Of a DNA stretch of 33,477 nt, positions 15,738 to 24,074 are shown one piece after another. A program made the position numbers and the translations under genes. The DNA comes from Streptomyces diastatochromogenes (GTDB lineage: Bacteria; Actinomycetota; Actinomycetes; Streptomycetales; Streptomycetaceae). The notes under the pieces were generated by a model. That model saw only the letters and a program-made list of their open reading frames with translations, made no database searches and was not told where the DNA came from. The stretch covers positions 1-33,477 of the forward strand of contig LRTP01000570.1 in NCBI GenBank assembly GCA_001550305.1, in the 5' to 3' direction. The stretch's first letter is position 1, and every line of letters starts with the position of its first letter.

Positions 15738-17645
15738 GTGCCCACCCCCCACCCCCCTCGCCCCTCCTATCCTCCCGGCGGTGCTCCCGGGGAGTCCGAC
15801 GAAAGCCTCGCCGCGCGGCTGAGAGGCCGGACGGAGGGCGAGGCCACGCAGTCCGTCGCCCTGCTGATGGCGCGGCACTGGCAGTCGACGTACGACTACG
15901 CGGCCATCTGCCTCGCCTCGTCCTCGAACGTCGCCTCGATGGTCGCCGCGACCTCCTTCCACTACGCCCTCGACTGCCTGATACGTGGCGAGTCCGGAGC
16001 GGCCCTGCGGCCCCGACTGCTCGTGACCGTGCGGGACACCGTCAATGAGTGGTCCGGCGAGGACCGGATATCCGGCGTTCTGCCGGATTTGAGGAAACCC
16101 GCCGGGGGGCGGGGTATGCGGGCGGCGCAGTCCATGACCGCCGAAAATCGGAAGCTCGCCGAGCGCTCTTTCCACGCCTTGCCGCCCCTCGCCCAGTGTC
16201 TGCTGTGGCACACCGAGGTCGAGGCCGAGGACATTTCCGTACCGGCCGGTCTGTCGGGCCTGGACGTCGACACCGCGTCGGCCGCTCTGGAGCAGGCCCG
16301 TGAGCAATTCCGCCAGGGATGTGTGCGCGCCCACCGGGAACTCGCGCCGACCAAGGAATGCGGCTTCTACAACCGCCTGCTCGACGTCCCGATTCGTCGT
16401 GGGGGCGCCTTGCTGCCGGATGTCCGACAGCATCTGGGGGAGTGCCGCCACTGTCGGCACGCGGCCGAGCAACTCGGGTATTTCGAGGGCGGCTTGGGGA
16501 TTCTGCTCGCCGAAGCGGTGCTCGGTTGGGGCGCGCGACGCTACCTCGACGCACGCCCGGGGCGCGGGCGGCAAGCGGTGCGCCCCGAGGAGGGGTTCGC
16601 GTTCGGCGGCGGACGGGCGGTCGCCGAGGGAGGCGTGAATGCCGGCGGGCGCGTGGGTGCCGGCGGGCGTCTCGGGACCGGTGGGCGTCCTGGGAGTGCC
16701 GGCCGTCATCGTCTGCTGGCGCAGATTCCCGCCCCCGGGCGGCTGGCCCAGATTGCCCAGAAGCACTCGAAGGTCCTGCTCACCGGGGCGGGCACGGCCT
16801 CGGCGGTGCTGCTCGTCACCGTGCTCACCATCAGTCTGTGGTCCCACGGCGAAGGTGGCGCCGACCCGACCGCCTCCACGGGGGTCGGCAGCAGCCACAC
16901 CGTCTCGCCCAGCCCGGTCGCCCCGGACCCCTCCGCCGACTCCTCGCCCCCGACCTCGGCCGGACTGCCCACCAGCACCGAGCAGACCCGGCTGCGCAAC
17001 CTCGCCGCCGACCTCTGCCTCGACATCCGGGGCGGAAAGGCCGAGGCCGGTGCCGAGGCCGAGCTGGCCGTCTGCTCGTCCGCCTGGACCCAGCAGTGGT
17101 CGTACGAGAGCGACGGCCTGCTGCGCAGCGTCGCCGACCCCGCGCTGTGCCTGGACTCGCACGCCGACGACGGTGTCGTCGCCCTGGACCGCTGCGTCGC
17201 GAAGAGCGCCGCGCGGGGCGGCGACGTGCGCTACGACCTCACCGTGCGGGGCGAGTTGCTGTCCCGCTCACGCGAGGGACTCGCGGTCACGCCCAGTTCC
17301 ACCGATCCGAACGCCGACATCGTGGTCAAGGACCGGGACGGCTCCGACGCGCAGCGGTGGCGGACCGACTCCGCCTCGGCCGACCCCGGGTCGCTGTCGA
17401 TCGCGGGGACGGCGAGCGCCTCGACCCGGCCGGTCAGCAGGCCGCCGTCCCCGCAGGGCACGGCCGATGAGCCGAGCGCGTCGCCCAGCGAGCCGCCGAC
17501 GGACGGCCGGGACGACACGTCGGCGACCCCCTCGGAGTCCTCGGCCGAGCCCCGTTCTGTGACCGTCGACGACCGGACGAGCGCCCGGCCCGCGCTGCCG
17601 CTGACCGCTCAACTCTCCTCCCTGGTGGAGGGGTTGGGAATGTAA
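15738..17645 (+). CDS. Membrane protein: sigma-like region, zinc finger, TM, ricin-type lectin
   Basis: A 635-residue protein with an unusual order of parts. Residues about 24-115 resemble a degenerate sigma region 2 (LMARHWQSTYDYAAICLASSS) and about 138-215 a region 4 (FHALPPLAQCLLWHTEVEAE). At 232-239, HLGECRHC is a zinc-finger anti-sigma motif (H..C..C). A Gly/Arg-rich linker (about 285-325) leads to one membrane helix (about 345-367). Outside lie a Ser/Pro/Thr linker, a ricin-B-type beta-trefoil (about 420-545, with CLDIRGG, CLDS and QRWRTD) and a Ser/Thr/Pro-rich tail. It may pass a carbohydrate signal inward, but no function is known to me. GTG 15738 has GGAAGGAA eight bases before it; the frame extends to 15567 without a good start. 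It appears to be monocistronic. Confidence 0.72.
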   Translation: MPTPHPPRPSYPPGGAPGESDESLAARLRGRTEGEATQSVALLMARHWQSTYDYAAICLASSSNVASMVAATSFHYALDCLIRGESGAALRPRLLVTVRDTVNEWSGEDRISGVLPDLRKPAGGRGMRAAQSMTAENRKLAERSFHALPPLAQCLLWHTEVEAEDISVPAGLSGLDVDTASAALEQAREQFRQGCVRAHRELAPTKECGFYNRLLDVPIRRGGALLPDVRQHLGECRHCRHAAEQLGYFEGGLGILLAEAVLGWGARRYLDARPGRGRQAVRPEEGFAFGGGRAVAEGGVNAGGRVGAGGRLGTGGRPGSAGRHRLLAQIPAPGRLAQIAQKHSKVLLTGAGTASAVLLVTVLTISLWSHGEGGADPTASTGVGSSHTVSPSPVAPDPSADSSPPTSAGLPTSTEQTRLRNLAADLCLDIRGGKAEAGAEAELAVCSSAWTQQWSYESDGLLRSVADPALCLDSHADDGVVALDRCVAKSAARGGDVRYDLTVRGELLSRSREGLAVTPSSTDPNADIVVKDRDGSDAQRWRTDSASADPGSLSIAGTASASTRPVSRPPSPQGTADEPSASPSEPPTDGRDDTSATPSESSAEPRSVTVDDRTSARPALPLTAQLSSLVEGLGM

Positions 17646-17666
17646 CGGGCGCGCCGGGCGGCGGGG

Positions 17667-18686
17667 CTAGGACACCACGTCCCGGGGCGGCTTGCCCGCC
17701 ACGAAGTCGGCGGCGTTCTGGACCGCCGCCAGCGCGATCCGTACGAGTGTCTCGCGCGTGACGCCCGCGACATGCGGCGACAACACCACGTTCGGGGACT
17801 TGAGCAACCGCAGGGCCGCGGTGGGCGGTTCGGGGTCGAAGACGTCGATGCCCGCCCCGGCCAGGGTGCCCGCCTCGAGCGCGTCCGCGAGGGCGTCCTG
17901 GTCGATCAGGGCGCCCCGCGAGGTGTTGACCACGAACGCGGTCGGCTTGAGGAGCGCGAGCCGCTCGGCGTTCAGCAGATGCCGGGTCTCCTCGGTGAGC
18001 GGGGCGTGCAGCGTGACGTAGTCCGACGTGCGCAGCAGTTCGTCGAGTTCGACATGACGGGCGCCGCCGAGCCGTGCCTCGGCCTCCGCGCCGACGGACT
18101 GCGGACCCGCGTACACGATGCTCATGTCGAACGCGACCGCACGCCGGGCGACCTCCTCGCCGATGTGGCCGAGCCCGACGATGCCTAGGGTCTTGCCGGA
18201 CAGTTCGGTGATGGACCGCTGCAGTCTCGGCAGCGCCCAGTCGGCGTCGACGAGCGCGGTGTGTGCCGGGACCAGCTGCTTGGCGAGGGCCAGCATGAGG
18301 GCGAAGGTCTGCTCGGCCACGTTCTGCTTCTCGGCGCCGCTGGAGCCGATGTTGCACACCGGCACACCCTTGGCGCGGGCGGCGTCCAGGTCGACGTAGT
18401 CGAAACCGTGGCTCGCGCACTGGACGAGTTCCAAGTCCGGTGCGGCTGCGAGGTGTTCGGCGGTCACCGGGCCGAGACCCGTGATGATGACATGGGCCTC
18501 GCGCAGCGCGGCCAGGTCCTCGTCGGTCGTCTCCACGACGGTGACCTTGGCCTCGCCGGGGAAGACGGTGGCGAGCGCGGCACCGGCGGTGCGACCGCCG
18601 ACGTGGGCCGAGACCACGGCCAGAACGTTCTTCGCCACCGGGGTGACCGACGTGTCGGTCGTGTCGGTCGTGTGGGTCGTGGTCAT
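17667..18686 (-). CDS. NAD-dependent D-2-hydroxyacid dehydrogenase
   Basis: A 339-residue cytosolic oxidoreductase that interconverts a 2-keto acid and a D-2-hydroxyacid. The dinucleotide motif GLGHIG is at 171-176, and the catalytic triad is present as Arg257 (NTSRGALID), Glu286 (FDPEPP) and His305 (LSPHVAG). Glyoxylate, pyruvate, hydroxypyruvate or phosphoglycerate could be the substrate. The N-terminus (TTTHTTDTTDTS) is a repetitive Thr/Asp stretch. ATG 18686 overlaps the stop of the oxidase gene (ATGA), so both are one operon. It ends 21 bp from the lectin gene stop. Confidence 0.88.
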   Translation of the reverse strand: MTTTHTTDTTDTSVTPVAKNVLAVVSAHVGGRTAGAALATVFPGEAKVTVVETTDEDLAALREAHVIITGLGPVTAEHLAAAPDLELVQCASHGFDYVDLDAARAKGVPVCNIGSSGAEKQNVAEQTFALMLALAKQLVPAHTALVDADWALPRLQRSITELSGKTLGIVGLGHIGEEVARRAVAFDMSIVYAGPQSVGAEAEARLGGARHVELDELLRTSDYVTLHAPLTEETRHLLNAERLALLKPTAFVVNTSRGALIDQDALADALEAGTLAGAGIDVFDPEPPTAALRLLKSPNVVLSPHVAGVTRETLVRIALAAVQNAADFVAGKPPRDVVS

Positions 18687-19852
18687 GCGGATTCCTCGAT
18701 CAGGTCGTCGGGGCCGAGAGTGGCGGGGCGGGCGTGCCCGGACAGGGCGAGGGTGAGGTCGAACTCGGCGAGCAGACAGCGGACGACGTGTTCGACGCCC
18801 GCCTGCCCGTCCAGGCCCAGCCCATAGGCGTACGGGCGTCCGACGAGTACGGCCCGTGCGCCGAGCGCGAGCGCCTTGAACACGTCGTCGCCGGTGCGGA
18901 TGCCGCTGTCGAAGAGGACGGTCAGCCGTTCGCCGACCGCCTCCACCACCCGCGGCAGCGCGTCGGCCGCCGCCACCGACCCCGCCACCTGCCGGCCGCC
19001 GTGGTTGGAGACGACCACGCCGTCCATCCCGGCGTCGGCGGCGCGCCGTGCGTCGTCCGGGTGCAGGATGCCCTTGAGGACGATCGGCCCGTCCCAGTTC
19101 TCCCGCAGGAACGCGAGATCGGGCCAGGTCTTGCCCGGGTCCGCGAACATGCCGACGAAGTGCAGCACGGCCGCGTTCGGGTCCTCGTGCACCGGCTTGG
19201 CCAGACCCGCCTGGAACGCCGGGTCGGAGAAGTAGTTCGCCGTGCCCACACCGTGCAGGAACGGCAGATACGCCTGGTCGAGGTCGCGCGGACGCCAGGC
19301 CAGCAGCGGGGTGTCGAGAGTGACGAACAGCGCGGTGAACCCGGCCGCCTTCGCCCGGTCCAGGAAGGACCGGGTGACCTCGCGGTCCTTCGCCCAGTAC
19401 AGCTGGAACCAGCGCTCCGCCCCGCCCATCGCCTCCGCGACCTGCTCCATGGGCGTGCTGGAGGCCGACGACAGGATGTAGGGGACGCCCTGCGCCGCGG
19501 CGGCTCGCGCGGCGGCGGACTCCGCGTCCGGATGCATGATCGACAGCACGCCCACGGGCGCGAGCGCCAGCGGCGCGGGCAGGGCACGACCCAACACCTC
19601 GACGGACAGATCGCGTTCGTGTACGTCACGCAGCATGCGCGGCACGATCCGGCGCCGGTCGAGGGCGGCCCGGTTGGCCCGGGCGGTGCTTCCGTTGCCC
19701 GCGCTGCCCGCCACGTAGCCGACCGGACCGGGCCCGAGCCGCTGCTCGGTCAGCTCCTCCAGCCGGGTCAGATCGGTGGGCAGCCGCGGTACGGCGCCCG
19801 TCATTCCGTTCAGATAGATCTCGTACTGGAAGTCGGCCCAATGCTTAGCCAT
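18683..19852 (-). CDS. FMN-dependent alpha-hydroxyacid oxidase (lactate 2-monooxygenase-like)
   Basis: A 389-residue FMN TIM-barrel enzyme that oxidises an L-2-hydroxyacid. Marks include LALAPVGVLSIMHPD, WFQLYWAKDRE, the catalytic His in VVSNHGGRQV and the flavin-phosphate site FDSGIRTGDDVFKAL. A long loop 4 (FLHGVGTANYF to FADPGKTW) and the length match lactate 2-monooxygenase, which makes acetate and CO2, more than glycolate oxidase; the call on the product is an inference. GGGA lies seven bases before ATG 19852; a further 40 codons are open upstream but overlap the divergent promoter. It is coupled to the dehydrogenase and divergent from the PucR gene. Confidence 0.86.
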   Translation of the reverse strand: MAKHWADFQYEIYLNGMTGAVPRLPTDLTRLEELTEQRLGPGPVGYVAGSAGNGSTARANRAALDRRRIVPRMLRDVHERDLSVEVLGRALPAPLALAPVGVLSIMHPDAESAAARAAAAQGVPYILSSASSTPMEQVAEAMGGAERWFQLYWAKDREVTRSFLDRAKAAGFTALFVTLDTPLLAWRPRDLDQAYLPFLHGVGTANYFSDPAFQAGLAKPVHEDPNAAVLHFVGMFADPGKTWPDLAFLRENWDGPIVLKGILHPDDARRAADAGMDGVVVSNHGGRQVAGSVAAADALPRVVEAVGERLTVLFDSGIRTGDDVFKALALGARAVLVGRPYAYGLGLDGQAGVEHVVRCLLAEFDLTLALSGHARPATLGPDDLIEESA

Positions 19853-19924
19853 CCGTACGTCCCGCCTCTCGTCCCTGAGACCGCGCTGTACGCCGTCGAT
19901 CCTGGCGAAGGTGACAAGAGCCGT

Positions 19925-19940
19925 CCACCGTGGTGCGCAC
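19925..19940. promoter_or_regulatory. Palindromes in the oxidase/PucR divergent region
   Basis: CCACCGTGG (19925-19933) and GTGCGCAC (19933-19940) are adjacent palindromes in the 113-bp gap between the oxidase start (19852) and the PucR start (19966). Their place fits a shared operator for the PucR regulator. GGGATCAT about ten bases before GTG 19966 may be a -10, making the PucR message leaderless. Confidence 0.3.
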
Positions 19941-19965
19941 ATCGCGCGGCTGGGATCATCACCCT

Positions 19966-21144
19966 GTGACAAGTCAGCCCGTTGCCGCCAGAGAACACGT
20001 CCGGCAGGAGATGGTCGCCGATCCGCGCGTCGTGGCGGCGATCGTCTCGGCGGTCCACGAACAGGTCCCGGTGTACGCCGCGCTCGACGACAGCCGGCTG
20101 CCGGAGGTACGGGCCATCGCGGCCTGGGGCCTGGAGCGGCTCCTCCACCTGTGGGTCACCGACGGCGCCCTCGAACCGTCGGACCTGCGGCGCCTGCGAG
20201 GCATCGCGGCGGCCCGCGCGGCGGACGGGCGGCCCGTGCAGGCGGTACTGCGGGCCTACCGGGTGGCGGCGACCGTCCTCACCGACGAGATCGCGGCCCG
20301 CGCGCCCCGGCTCGCCGCCGCGGACGCCTTCGCTCTCACCCGGATGCTGCTGACCGCGCTCGACACCCTCTCCGAGGAGATGACCACGGCGTACGCCGCC
20401 ACCGACGAGGACCTCGCGGCGGACCGCGACCGGGCACTGCGGCTGCTGCTCGACGACCTGATCGCCGGGCGGCACGCCTCGGTGGGCGCGCTGAGCGACC
20501 GGTCGGCCCGGCTGGGGGTCCAGCTCCCGGACCCCTACTGTCTGTTGGTGGCCGAGCCGATGGGCGCGGAGCGTCCCGACATGGCGCTCGACGCGGCGAC
20601 GGGACTGCTCGAGGCGTTGGCCGTTCCGGGGGACGAGGTGGTCTCGTCCGCGACGGTACGTGGTTCGCGTGCCGTTCTGTTGCTGCCGGGCGCGGCTGCC
20701 GCCAGGGCGGGGGCGGTGCTGGGCGCGCGGTCCTGGCGGGGCTGTGCGATCACCGGGGAGAGCCTGGACCGGGTCGCCGTGGCGCATCGGCTCGCCGCCG
20801 ACGCCCTCGACACGGCGCCCGCCCATGCGCACCGGCCGGGGCGTGTCCTCACGGACGCCGACGCCCATGTCCTCGCCCTGCTCGGCGGGCATCCGGCCGC
20901 CGCGCCGGACCAGGTCGCCCGGCTCGTTCTCGGGCCGCTCACCGATCCGGGGCAGCGGCATCTCATGGAGGCGCTGACCGCGTACATCGACGCCGGCTCG
21001 GCGAGCGCCGCGGCGCGGGTGCTTCACCTGCACGCGCAGTCCCTGCGCTATCGCCTGCGGCGTATCCACGCCCTGACGTCCCGTGATCCCCGTGACCCCT
21101 GGCAACGCCTCACCCTGGACATCGCCCGCACGATCAGGCCGTAG
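19966..21144 (+). CDS. PucR-family transcriptional regulator
   Basis: A 392-residue regulator with an N-terminal helical domain (about 15-170), a GGDEF-like middle (about 175-290, degenerate, as in CdaR-type proteins) and a C-terminal PucR helix-turn-helix (about 315-392, LMEALTAYIDAGSASAAARVL ... HLHAQSLRYRLRRIHALTS). Relatives act on purine, sugar-diacid or glycolate catabolism. GTG 19966 has no ribosome site but is preceded by a -10-like GGGATCAT, suggesting a leaderless message; 19930 is the upstream alternative. Divergent from the hydroxyacid oxidase, so it probably controls it; the inducer is not visible. Confidence 0.85.
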   Translation: MTSQPVAAREHVRQEMVADPRVVAAIVSAVHEQVPVYAALDDSRLPEVRAIAAWGLERLLHLWVTDGALEPSDLRRLRGIAAARAADGRPVQAVLRAYRVAATVLTDEIAARAPRLAAADAFALTRMLLTALDTLSEEMTTAYAATDEDLAADRDRALRLLLDDLIAGRHASVGALSDRSARLGVQLPDPYCLLVAEPMGAERPDMALDAATGLLEALAVPGDEVVSSATVRGSRAVLLLPGAAAARAGAVLGARSWRGCAITGESLDRVAVAHRLAADALDTAPAHAHRPGRVLTDADAHVLALLGGHPAAAPDQVARLVLGPLTDPGQRHLMEALTAYIDAGSASAAARVLHLHAQSLRYRLRRIHALTSRDPRDPWQRLTLDIARTIRP

Positions 21145-21181
21145 CCTCCTCGCCCCCGCCGCCCCTGCCCGACCCATCCCC

Positions 21182-21227
21182 AGGGGCTCCGCCCCTTCAA
21201 CCCCGCCCCCGACGGGGCTGCGCCCCG
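21182..21227. terminator. Two GC-rich terminator-like hairpins
   Basis: AGGGGC-TCC-GCCCCT (21182-21196) and CGGGGC-TGC-GCCCCG (21213-21227) are perfect six-pair stems with three-base loops, 16 bp apart, starting 38 bp after the PucR stop. Neither has a T-run, as is usual for Streptomyces terminators. Confidence 0.5.
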
Positions 21228-21256
21228 GCACCCCGGCATCGCCCGAAGGGCTCGTC

Positions 21257-21330
21257 CTCAAGCGCCGGACGGGCTGAGTGGTGCGGGCCGGGGTGGGCGG
21301 GGCTCGCTCTCAAGCGCCGGACGGGCTGAG
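21257..21330. repeat. Direct repeat with core GCGCCGGACGGGCTGAG, two copies
   Basis: Identical 22-base copies at 21257-21278 and 21309-21330 begin CTCAAGCGCC and end GACGGGCTGAG. The sequence is familiar as a dispersed extragenic repeat in Streptomyces genomes, from memory and not checked here. Confidence 0.8.
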
Positions 21331-21337
21331 GCTTTTG

Positions 21338-21447
21338 GGGGCGCGGGGAACTGCGCGAACGGCCCCCACCGGCCCGCGGCCGAACGAATCGGGGCGGGCG
21401 GGGATGCGGGGCGAAGCCCCGTCCGAGGGGCGCGGGGAACTGCGCGA
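21338..21447. repeat. Direct repeat with core GCGCGGGGAACTGCGCGA, two copies
   Basis: Identical 21-base copies at 21338-21358 and 21427-21447, 89 bp apart, beginning GGGGCGCGGG and ending CTGCGCGA. Both are followed by a CCCCACC-rich stretch. A hairpin CGGGGC-GAA-GCCCCG (21407-21421) lies between them. Confidence 0.8.
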
Positions 21448-21493
21448 CCAGGCCCCACCCCCCGCACTCGACGAACACACCCCCAGGTAGGGA

Positions 21494-22162
21494 CTACCGT
21501 GCGTGGGGCGTGATGCGGGCCGTCGCCCGGACCGGGCCCCCGTCGGCCCCGGCGAGGCGCAAGGGGAACAGGAACACCTCTGTCGAACACCCCGCGGCCT
21601 GCGCGTCCGCGACGCCTCCGAGCCCGGTCAGGTTCTCGGCGATCACACCCCCCGCTCCGCACAGCACACGGTGTGAGGGCAGATCCACGGGACCGGTCGG
21701 ATCGACGCTCAGCGCGTCGATCCCGACGGTGAGGACACCCGCCGCGACCACGGCCTCCGCCGCCTCGGGCGTGAGCCAGGGATGGGCGAAGTAGTCCTCG
21801 GTTCCCCAGTACCGCGACCACCCGGTGGCCAGCAGCAGGATCGAACCGGACCGCAGCAGGCCGAGGGCGGGGGAGAGCAGGTCCGGAGTGATCGGCGCCC
21901 GCGCCGGCAGACCTCGGACGTCGGCGACGACCGCCGACCCCGCGAACCGCTCCAGCGGCAGATCGTCCAACGTGGGCCACGCCTCGTCCACGTGGTACGG
22001 CGCGTCGACATGCGTACCGGACTGCGACCCCATGTGCAGCCGAAGGACGTTCACTCCGTGCTCGGCGACCCGCAACGCCCTGGAGACCTCCACCTCCGGG
22101 TCACCGGGATAGACGGGCATCCCGGTGACCACGGGCACGGACAGGTCGAGCCAGCTCTCCAT
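21494..22162 (-). CDS. Cyclase-family metal-dependent hydrolase (KynB-like)
   Basis: A 222-residue enzyme of the cyclase/kynurenine formamidase-like family. The metal motif is HMGSQSGTHVDAPYH, matching the family pattern HxGTHxDxPxH from GTH onward, and DLSVPVVTGMPVYPGDPE is the usual start. Such enzymes hydrolyse formamides, lactones or amides. ATG 22162 has GGAG four bases before it. It lies directly after the NCS1 permease gene with a repeat-filled 82-bp gap, so it may act on the imported compound; a cyclic amide such as a hydantoin or a pyrimidine product is one guess. Confidence 0.85.
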   Translation of the reverse strand: MESWLDLSVPVVTGMPVYPGDPEVEVSRALRVAEHGVNVLRLHMGSQSGTHVDAPYHVDEAWPTLDDLPLERFAGSAVVADVRGLPARAPITPDLLSPALGLLRSGSILLLATGWSRYWGTEDYFAHPWLTPEAAEAVVAAGVLTVGIDALSVDPTGPVDLPSHRVLCGAGGVIAENLTGLGGVADAQAAGCSTEVFLFPLRLAGADGGPVRATARITPHAR

Positions 22163-22231
22163 CAGTTCTCCATCAGCGAGTTCTCCACCGGTTCTCCATA
22201 AGCCAGTTTTCCATCGGCTCGTCGACCCGTT
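22154..22231 (-). repeat. Degenerate 26-bp tandem repeat overlapping the cyclase start
   Basis: Three degenerate 26-bp units (22154-22179, 22180-22205, 22206-22231) each carry a GTTCTCCA-like box (minus-strand TGGAGAAC); such boxes occur at 22154, 22165, 22180, 22191, 22206 and 22229. On the minus strand the repeats rebuild the cyclase initiation region: ATG 22214 opens a 13-codon frame starting MENWLMEN and stopping at 22173, against the true start MESWLDL at 22162. It looks like a tandem copy of a ribosome site and start codon and may encode a leader peptide. Confidence 0.55.
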
Positions 22232-22244
22232 CTCCGTCGGCGGA

Positions 22245-23828
22245 TCAACCGCCGTCGACGGCGAGAACCGCGGACGCGCCCTCGCTCTCCGCACCGGGAC
22301 CGGTGATCGGCGGCACCGGCACGTCGACGGTACGGGCCAGCCGCGGGCCCTCGGGCCCGTACACCGCGCGGGGCTCGGGGAACAGTCGCAGCATCGCCAG
22401 ATACAGCACGGCGGCGACGGCCAGCGACAGCGGCAGGCTGATGTCGATGCCGTTCGCGAGATCGCCCAGCGGTCCGACGAACTGGCCGGGGATGTTGGTG
22501 AACAGCACACCGACCACCGCGCCCACCCACCAGGCCGTCATGCCCCGCCAGTTCCAGCCGTGCGTGAACCAGTAACGGCCGCCGCGCTGACGGCGGTTGA
22601 AGACCTGGAGCGCGTCCGGGTCGTACCAGCCGCGCCGGGTGTAGAACCCGAGGATCATCACGACCATCCAGGGCGTGGTGCAGGTGATGATCATCGTGGC
22701 GAACGTCGAGATGGACTGCACCAGGTCGAAGCCGAAGCGGCCGATGAAGATGAACGCGATCGACAGGACTCCGACCAGGAACGTCGCCTGGACCCGGGAC
22801 AGCCGCGGGAACACCGACGAGAAGTCGAGCCCGGTGCCGTACAGCGACGTCGTGCCGGTCGACATGCCGCCGATCAGGGCGAGCAGACACACCGGCAGGA
22901 AGAACCAGCTCGGCGAGATGGCCAGCAGGCCGCCGACGAAGTCGGGGGCCGAGGGGTCGACGTACTTCGGCGCCTTCGTCGCGATGATGCTCGCGGTCGC
23001 GAGCCCGAACACGAACGGCAGCAGGGTGGCGATCTGGGACAGGAACGCGGCACCGACGACCTTGCGGCGCGGCGCGTTCGCCGGGATGTAACGCGACCAG
23101 TCGCCGAGGAACGCGCCGAAGGACACCGGGTTCGACAGCACGATCAGTGCCGCGCCGATGAAGGAGGGCCAGAACAGCGCCTGCGTCGCCGAGTCGGCCG
23201 AGGCCGTGAAGACACCCGCGTACGAGGGATCGAAGTCACCGGCGAAGGCGATCGCGCCGAGCAGGAACAGTACGGTCGCCGAGGTCACCGCGATCTTGTT
23301 GACGAACAGCATGAACCGGAACCCGTACACGCACACCGCGAGCACCAGGCAGCCGAAGAGCGCGTACGCGATCATGTACGACAGGTTGCTGCGCTCCAGG
23401 CCGAACAGCCGGTGCGCGCCGCCGACCAGGGCGTCGCCGGAGCTCCACACCGAGATCGAGAAGAACGCCACGGCCGTGAGCAGGGACAGGAACGAGCCGA
23501 CGACCCGGCCGTGCACACCGAGGTGCGCGGAGGAGGCGACCGCGTTGTTGGTGCCGTTGACCGGGCCGAACATCGCCATCGGGCACAGGATCAGGGCGCC
23601 GACGACGACTCCGAGGAGGGTGGCCGCGAGCCCCTGCCAGAAGGAGAGGCCGAAGAGGATGGGGAAGGCCCCGAGGACGCAGGTGGAGAAGGTGTTCGCA
23701 CCGCCGAAGGCGACTCTGAACAGGTCGAGCGGCGACGCGGTGCGGTCCGCGTCGGGGATGCGCTCGACGCCGTAGGTCTCCACCTCGGTGAGAGACGGCG
23801 ACGGCGTGGCGGGGGAGTTCTCGGACAA
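22245..23828 (-). CDS. NCS1-family nucleobase/allantoin-type permease (TTG start)
   Basis: A 527-residue inner-membrane transporter with about 12 helices. The NCS1 marks are LFRVAFGGANTFSTCVLG, GPVNGTNNAVASSAH, VSFGAFLGDWSRYIP and the C-terminal YWFTHGWNWRGMTAWW. Family substrates are cytosine, purines, allantoin, hydantoins or thiamine, taken up with a cation; this one is not assignable. TTG 23828 has GGAG five bases upstream and begins SENSPATPSPSLTEVETYGV; the longer frame to 24002 is repetitive Arg/Pro and not used. The cyclase gene follows. Confidence 0.85.
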   Translation of the reverse strand: MSENSPATPSPSLTEVETYGVERIPDADRTASPLDLFRVAFGGANTFSTCVLGAFPILFGLSFWQGLAATLLGVVVGALILCPMAMFGPVNGTNNAVASSAHLGVHGRVVGSFLSLLTAVAFFSISVWSSGDALVGGAHRLFGLERSNLSYMIAYALFGCLVLAVCVYGFRFMLFVNKIAVTSATVLFLLGAIAFAGDFDPSYAGVFTASADSATQALFWPSFIGAALIVLSNPVSFGAFLGDWSRYIPANAPRRKVVGAAFLSQIATLLPFVFGLATASIIATKAPKYVDPSAPDFVGGLLAISPSWFFLPVCLLALIGGMSTGTTSLYGTGLDFSSVFPRLSRVQATFLVGVLSIAFIFIGRFGFDLVQSISTFATMIITCTTPWMVVMILGFYTRRGWYDPDALQVFNRRQRGGRYWFTHGWNWRGMTAWWVGAVVGVLFTNIPGQFVGPLGDLANGIDISLPLSLAVAAVLYLAMLRLFPEPRAVYGPEGPRLARTVDVPVPPITGPGAESEGASAVLAVDGG

Positions 23829-24074
23829 GGGTGCTCCAGCGAAGTGCCTGTGCCCGGAAGCGGGCGGTGGAGCGCGTGGTGGCGCGAGGGGAGGTCGGCC
23901 CCGTGGTCGCCGCGGGGGTGTGCGGCGGCGGATGTCGTCCTTGGCGGGTCTGCCGACGCTAAGGCCGGGCCGGAGACCCGCGCCAGAAGGCAGAACATCC
24001 ATCTTCCGTGCCCGGGGTGGAGCATTCGTCCAGTCCGGCGTGTGTGTCCGTCGCGGGAGGTGCCCGGCGGTGGC

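Larger units (their letters stand above)
21145..21493. other. 349-bp convergent intergenic stretch with hairpins and repeats
   Basis: No gene. It separates the 3' ends of the PucR and cyclase genes. It holds three GC hairpins (21182-21196, 21213-21227, 21407-21421) and two pairs of repeats (21257/21309 and 21338/21427), described separately. These are the kind of extragenic elements scattered through Streptomyces genomes. Confidence 0.75.
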
